DNA from: M3007 sp031373665
GTDB lineage: Bacteria > Bacteroidota > Bacteroidia > Chitinophagales > Saprospiraceae
Direction: 5' to 3'
DNA length: 64,000 nt
Assembly (NCBI GenBank): GCA_031373665.1
Contig: JANMMZ010000092.1
Location: forward strand, 7,704 to 71,703
Shown piece after piece: positions 61,601 to 64,000 of this stretch. Below the pieces are notes generated by a model. The model was not told where the DNA came from, did no database searches, and saw only the letters and a program-made list of their open reading frames with translations. Positions within the stretch are counted from its first letter, which is position 1, and the number at the start of each line of letters is the position of its first letter. The position numbers and the translations under genes are program-made.

Positions 61601-64000
61601 TCCCAGTTGCTGCTATCACAGGCAATACAACCATTTGTGAAGGTGCTAGTACAACCCTAACCGCATCTGGAGGTGGTATCTACCTTTGGAATACTGGTCA
61701 AACCGCTAGTGCGATCACAGTCACTCCTACCGCAGGCTTAACTACATATACCGTAACGGTAACTTCCACCGCAGGGTGTACTAAAACGGCTACCGCTACA
61801 GTAACTGTAGTGAAAATTGACCCCGGGATCACCGGCAACTCTACCATTTGTAATGGACAGAGTACAACACTCACTGGCTTAGGAGGCACCACTTATGTAT
61901 GGAGTACGGGTGTCACGGCGACTTCAATTACAGTATCACCTACTGTTAGTACTACTTATACTGTAACGGTTACGGGAGTGAATAACTGTACTGGTACTGC
62001 TTCTGTATATGTAGTGGTCAACTCATTACCAGCAGCTGGCCTAACCAAGAATGGCGACATTACTTGTGCTAACCCAACACGTACCCTCACCGCCACTCCA
62101 GCCACAGGGGCAACCTACGCATGGAGTGCAGGCGCAACTCCAGTTGCAGGCACTAACACTGCTACTGTAAATGCTGCTGGAACTTACACCGTAACGGTGA
62201 CCCGTACAACCACTGGTTGTACCGCCACTGCATCTGTTGCAGTAGGCAGCGATCTAACGCCACCAACCGCAGGATTAACTAAAAATGGTGACATTACTTG
62301 CGCCAACCTAACTAGAATTCTAACTGCTACCCCAGCTTCGGGTGCAACCTACGCATGGAGCGCAGGCGCTACTCCAATAGCGGGTACCAATACCGCGACT
62401 GTTAGTGCAGCAGGTACTTATACGGTAACTGTGACCAGCACAACCAATGGTTGTACGGCCACTGCATCTGTTGCGGTATCCAGTAATACTACTCCAATAA
62501 CAGCCGGTTTGACCAAGAGTGGTGATCGCACTTGTGCTGCACCGACAGTTACTTTAACTGCCACCCCAGCCACAGGCGTAACCTCCGCATGGAGCGCGGG
62601 TGCTGTTCCAGTAGCAGGTACTAATACTGCTACTGTCAATGCAGCGGGTACTTTCACGGTAACAGTAACCAGCACAACCACTGGTTGTACTGGAACGGCT
62701 TCTGTGACAGTCAATAATAATAATACTGTACCAACAGTAACCTTGAATAGCCCAACCATCACTTGTACCACTCCAAGTGTGGCAGTGACTGCTACCGCGA
62801 CTCCCAATACAGGCGTAACCTATGCATGGACAGTGCCAGCAGGGGTGACCAACCCAGGTAGTGTAGCAACATTCAATACGACTGTTGCTGGTTCATATAG
62901 TGTGACCGTGACGGTTACAGCAACTGGTTGTACCGCATCTGCAACGACCACGGTAAGTCAAAATACGACCGCACCAGTGGCTGGTTTGACCAAGAGTGGC
63001 GACCGCACTTGTGCTGTAACGACAGTCACTTTAACAGCCACCCCAGCCACAGGTGTAACCTACGCATGGAGTGCTGGCGCAGTTCCAGTAGCGGGTACAA
63101 ACACAGCTACAGTTAATGCCGCAGGTACTTACACGGTAACCGTAACCAGCACTACCAATGGTTGTACTGGAACGGCTTCTGTAACAGTGAACAACAACAA
63201 TACCGTACCGACAGTAACCTTGAATAGCCCAACCATCACCTGTACCACTCCAAGCGTGGCAGTGACTGCTACCGCTACTCCAAATACTGGCGTTACCTAT
63301 GCATGGACAGTACCAGCAGGTGTAACCAATCCGGGTAGTGTAGCAACATTCAATACAACTGTATCAGGCACTTATGCCGTAACAGTGACGGTAACTGCTA
63401 CAGGCTGTACATCATCAGCCACCACCACAGTTAATCAGAATACTACTGCTCCAACAGCAGGTTTGACCAAGAGTGGTGATCGCACTTGTGCTGCACCAAC
63501 GGTGACATTGACAGCCACCCCAGCGACAGGTATGACCTATGCATGGAGTGCAGGCGCAGTTCCAGTAGCGGGTACAAACACAGCGACCGTTAATGCAGCA
63601 GGCACTTACACAGTAACAGTAACCAGCACCACCAATGGTTGTACTGGAATAGCCTCCGTAACAGTCAATAATAATAATACTGTACCGACAGTAACCTTGA
63701 ATAGCCCAACCATCACTTGTACGACTCCAAGTGTGGCAGTGACTGCTACGGCTACTCCAAATACAGGCGTAACCTATGCATGGACAGTACCAGTAGGGGT
63801 AACCAACCCTGGTAGTGTAGCGACCTTCAATACGACAGTATCAGGCACTTATGCCGTAACAGTAACGGTAACTGCTACTGGTTGTACATCATCTGCCACC
63901 ACCACAGTTAATCAGAATACTACTGCTCCAACAGCAGGTTTGACCAAGAGTGGTGATCGCACTTGTGCTGCACCAACGGTGACATTGACAGCCACCCCAG
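58699..64000 (+). CDS. Giant secreted repeat adhesin, 3' partial
   Basis: An open frame of at least 1767 codons starting with ATG at 58699 and still open at the window end. Residues 1-95 include a hydrophobic segment (about 58-77, 'VLTLVIGLIISSFGG'); then 'MMFFYTGRSVAALVVLVLAL' to DAQ (about 96-120) looks like a normal signal peptide, so an ATG at 58984 or 58987 is an alternative start. The mature chain begins with a Thr/Ser-rich beta domain, an N-domain-like segment ('LVLNPSFENGTTSWNSW', carbohydrate-binding-like), then Ig/SprB-like repeats: 68-residue units ('ISGTNTICAGGSSTFTASGG'), 78-residue units, and finally 159-residue compound units. Almost all residues are Thr, Ala, Val, Ser, Gly or Asn, typical of a surface adhesin. 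A T9SS C-terminus is expected beyond the window. Confidence 0.87.
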   Translation, partial: MKTNNNKIQQPNPLETSTNKHSLKGILGYTFLKNSIMNQLNTLLSSIQACFNACTAAMYQVLTLVIGLIISSFGGFARFIKTEIRKESDYLSFSNMMFFYTGRSVAALVVLVLALKPIGMDAQNTCPLNINTTANVQTPSGQCYSAFAFRLPGGDFDVTSGTITRSASNVVTLNMNLVRESNSNLTGSLSLTFTGYTTSGTPHTNCNTPTSLYYFTSFSGTFTGSGGLSGVSVALSRGAYDPAQFGAGASTNSVSTDQGMSTWMNATINSGGGSNGIPANGTSHQSDIELEFTACTSSCSSAITGLNFDNQIGGSDIAITNGGTYALSTLTDDYLLEAVVTGTVGSVVFNVTGAQTLTHTENSTPYHLGGSGSVWTPSVGTYTVNIKVYTDANGTGTLCNNQTFTFTITNNCSNVTSGGTIGSNQTITSGSTPAPLTNVTLPSGGSGTIEYLWLKSTTIPCPAIGDGSWQPISGANSVTYAPGALTQSTCFLRCSRRAGCTDYPGESNSVTITVNAAGADCNCPGNLVLNPSFENGTTSWNSWNGNFYTNTYAPQCGTYHSEFENTVAPSYGGNYQDITGIAVGTSLTLKAYAGVHNSSFDAAIKLEFYNSSNGYISGVQTQVDAILPTMNQYTLTATVPSGTAYVRVLAINNGNYIKTDQWCLKANCTNPTASISGTNTICAGGSSTFTASGGGTYLWNTGATSAAITVSAAGTYTVTVTVTGGCTASATRTLTVNPLPVIDCEANVNNGGWQVLSNCQTSICAGGNLMLSVNPNVSTVNWTGPNGFTATGVNDITLNNITVAQGGNYVATLTDANGCTAMKTIVVTVNALPTPSISGTNTICAGGSSTFTASGGGTYLWNTGATTAAISVSTAGTYTVTVTLNGCTATATRVLTVNPLPAAAIGGTNTICAGGSSTFTASGGGTYLWNTGATTAAIPVSAAGTYTVTVTLNGCTAIATRTLTVNPLPVAAITGNTTICEGASTTLTASGGGIYLWNTGQTASAITVTPTAGLTTYTVTVTSTAGCTKTATATVTVVKIDPGITGNSTICNGQSTTLTGLGGTTYVWSTGVTATSITVSPTVSTTYTVTVTGVNNCTGTASVYVVVNSLPAAGLTKNGDITCANPTRTLTATPATGATYAWSAGATPVAGTNTATVNAAGTYTVTVTRTTTGCTATASVAVGSDLTPPTAGLTKNGDITCANLTRILTATPASGATYAWSAGATPIAGTNTATVSAAGTYTVTVTSTTNGCTATASVAVSSNTTPITAGLTKSGDRTCAAPTVTLTATPATGVTSAWSAGAVPVAGTNTATVNAAGTFTVTVTSTTTGCTGTASVTVNNNNTVPTVTLNSPTITCTTPSVAVTATATPNTGVTYAWTVPAGVTNPGSVATFNTTVAGSYSVTVTVTATGCTASATTTVSQNTTAPVAGLTKSGDRTCAVTTVTLTATPATGVTYAWSAGAVPVAGTNTATVNAAGTYTVTVTSTTNGCTGTASVTVNNNNTVPTVTLNSPTITCTTPSVAVTATATPNTGVTYAWTVPAGVTNPGSVATFNTTVSGTYAVTVTVTATGCTSSATTTVNQNTTAPTAGLTKSGDRTCAAPTVTLTATPATGMTYAWSAGAVPVAGTNTATVNAAGTYTVTVTSTTNGCTGIASVTVNNNNTVPTVTLNSPTITCTTPSVAVTATATPNTGVTYAWTVPVGVTNPGSVATFNTTVSGTYAVTVTVTATGCTSSATTTVNQNTTAPTAGLTKSGDRTCAAPTVTLTATP
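60720..62040 (+). repeat. 68-71-residue Ig-like repeats of the adhesin
   Basis: ACCATTTGT recurs at 61222, 61426 and 61630 (204-bp, 68-codon period) and at 61843 (213 bp). Each unit has '(N/G)T.ICAG.S(S/T)TFTASGGGTYLWNT', then 'GTYTVTVT..GCT'. Confidence 0.8.
62044..64000 (+). repeat. 78-codon units, then 477-bp tandem repeats, running off the window
   Basis: The unit beginning GACCAAGAGT occurs at 62511, 62988, 63465 and 63942, an exact 477-bp (159-codon) period; the copies are nearly identical at DNA level. Two earlier 234-bp units (62044 and 62278) resemble the first half of the compound unit, so a 78-residue unit plus an 81-residue unit became the repeating pair. Confidence 0.93.

Noticed and set aside
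62044..64000. CRISPR or non-coding satellite
   Set aside because: The repeat period is a whole number of codons, the frame stays open throughout, and there are no short spacers.
1..64000. tRNA or rRNA genes
   Set aside because: No cloverleaf-like stems with a TTCGA-type arm or CCA-adjacent acceptor, and no rRNA signature, were seen in the intergenic gaps on reading; a dedicated scan was not possible.

Overview
The window comes from a Bacteroidota chromosome. By gene content a Saprospiraceae- or Chitinophagaceae-like, gliding or surface-associated relative is most likely; the species cannot be fixed from sequence alone. The signs are many secreted proteins ending in type IX secretion (T9SS) sorting domains (both the type A 'YPNP...G.Y' form and the type B gliding-motility 'SPNGDG.ND.F' form), SprB-type repeats, a Bacteroidota-type LptD/amidase/MlaD envelope cluster, near absence of Shine-Dalgarno motifs, and promoters with the Bacteroidota -7 element TAnnTTTG.

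Layout. 1-14.7 kb: a T9SS cargo protein, a TolB-like beta-propeller, and two giant tandem paralogous surface proteins of 1649 and 2324 aa. 14.7-19.1 kb: a small exported protein, dapD (lysine/diaminopimelate synthesis), a secreted CotH-kinase protein and an orphan OmpR-type regulator. 19.1-23.6 kb, minus strand: a higBA toxin-antitoxin pair, an FtsX/MacB-type permease and a short piece matching the C-terminus of type I methylase HsdM. 23.7-26.9 kb: a secreted PKD/glycosidase-like protein. 27.0-38.4 kb: an ArsR-type regulator, then a coherent short-chain acid uptake and activation operon (outer-membrane channel, MFS transporter, two small membrane proteins, a solute symporter fused to a histidine kinase, a receiver-only regulator, propionyl-CoA synthetase and acetyl-CoA synthetase). 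38.4-41.6 kb: an internally duplicated vanadium-haloperoxidase/PAP2 protein and a LytS/LytTR two-component pair. 41.6-47.9 kb: a small membrane protein, an ISAzo13-like transposase remnant, an MBOAT acyltransferase coupled to a Gfo/Idh/MocA oxidoreductase, a J-domain protein, a heptad-repeat polyampholyte and two small proteins. 47.9-53.2 kb: LptD, divergent from a cell-wall amidase and an MlaD-type lipid transport protein. 53.2-56.4 kb: a non-coding transposon-like element, a methyltransferase, YceI and a T9SS protein. 56.4-64.0 kb: an AT-rich structured leader, a DUF4397 T9SS protein and the first 5.3 kb of a giant repetitive adhesin that runs off the window.

How the genes fit together. Much of the window serves the cell surface: exported repeat adhesins and enzymes, outer-membrane LPS assembly, cell-wall hydrolysis and lipid trafficking. 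The 27.7-38.4 kb operon reads as a self-contained sense-import-activate module for acetate and propionate, resembling the known CrbS/acs acetate switch but with an output-less response regulator. The most notable items are the two surface proteins whose size difference is exactly nine 75-residue repeats, the 477-bp tandem repeats of the terminal adhesin, the haloperoxidase whose two halves align at a constant 216-residue offset with the nucleophilic histidine lost in the first half, and a 458-bp element with 18-bp terminal inverted repeats and a 4-bp target duplication.
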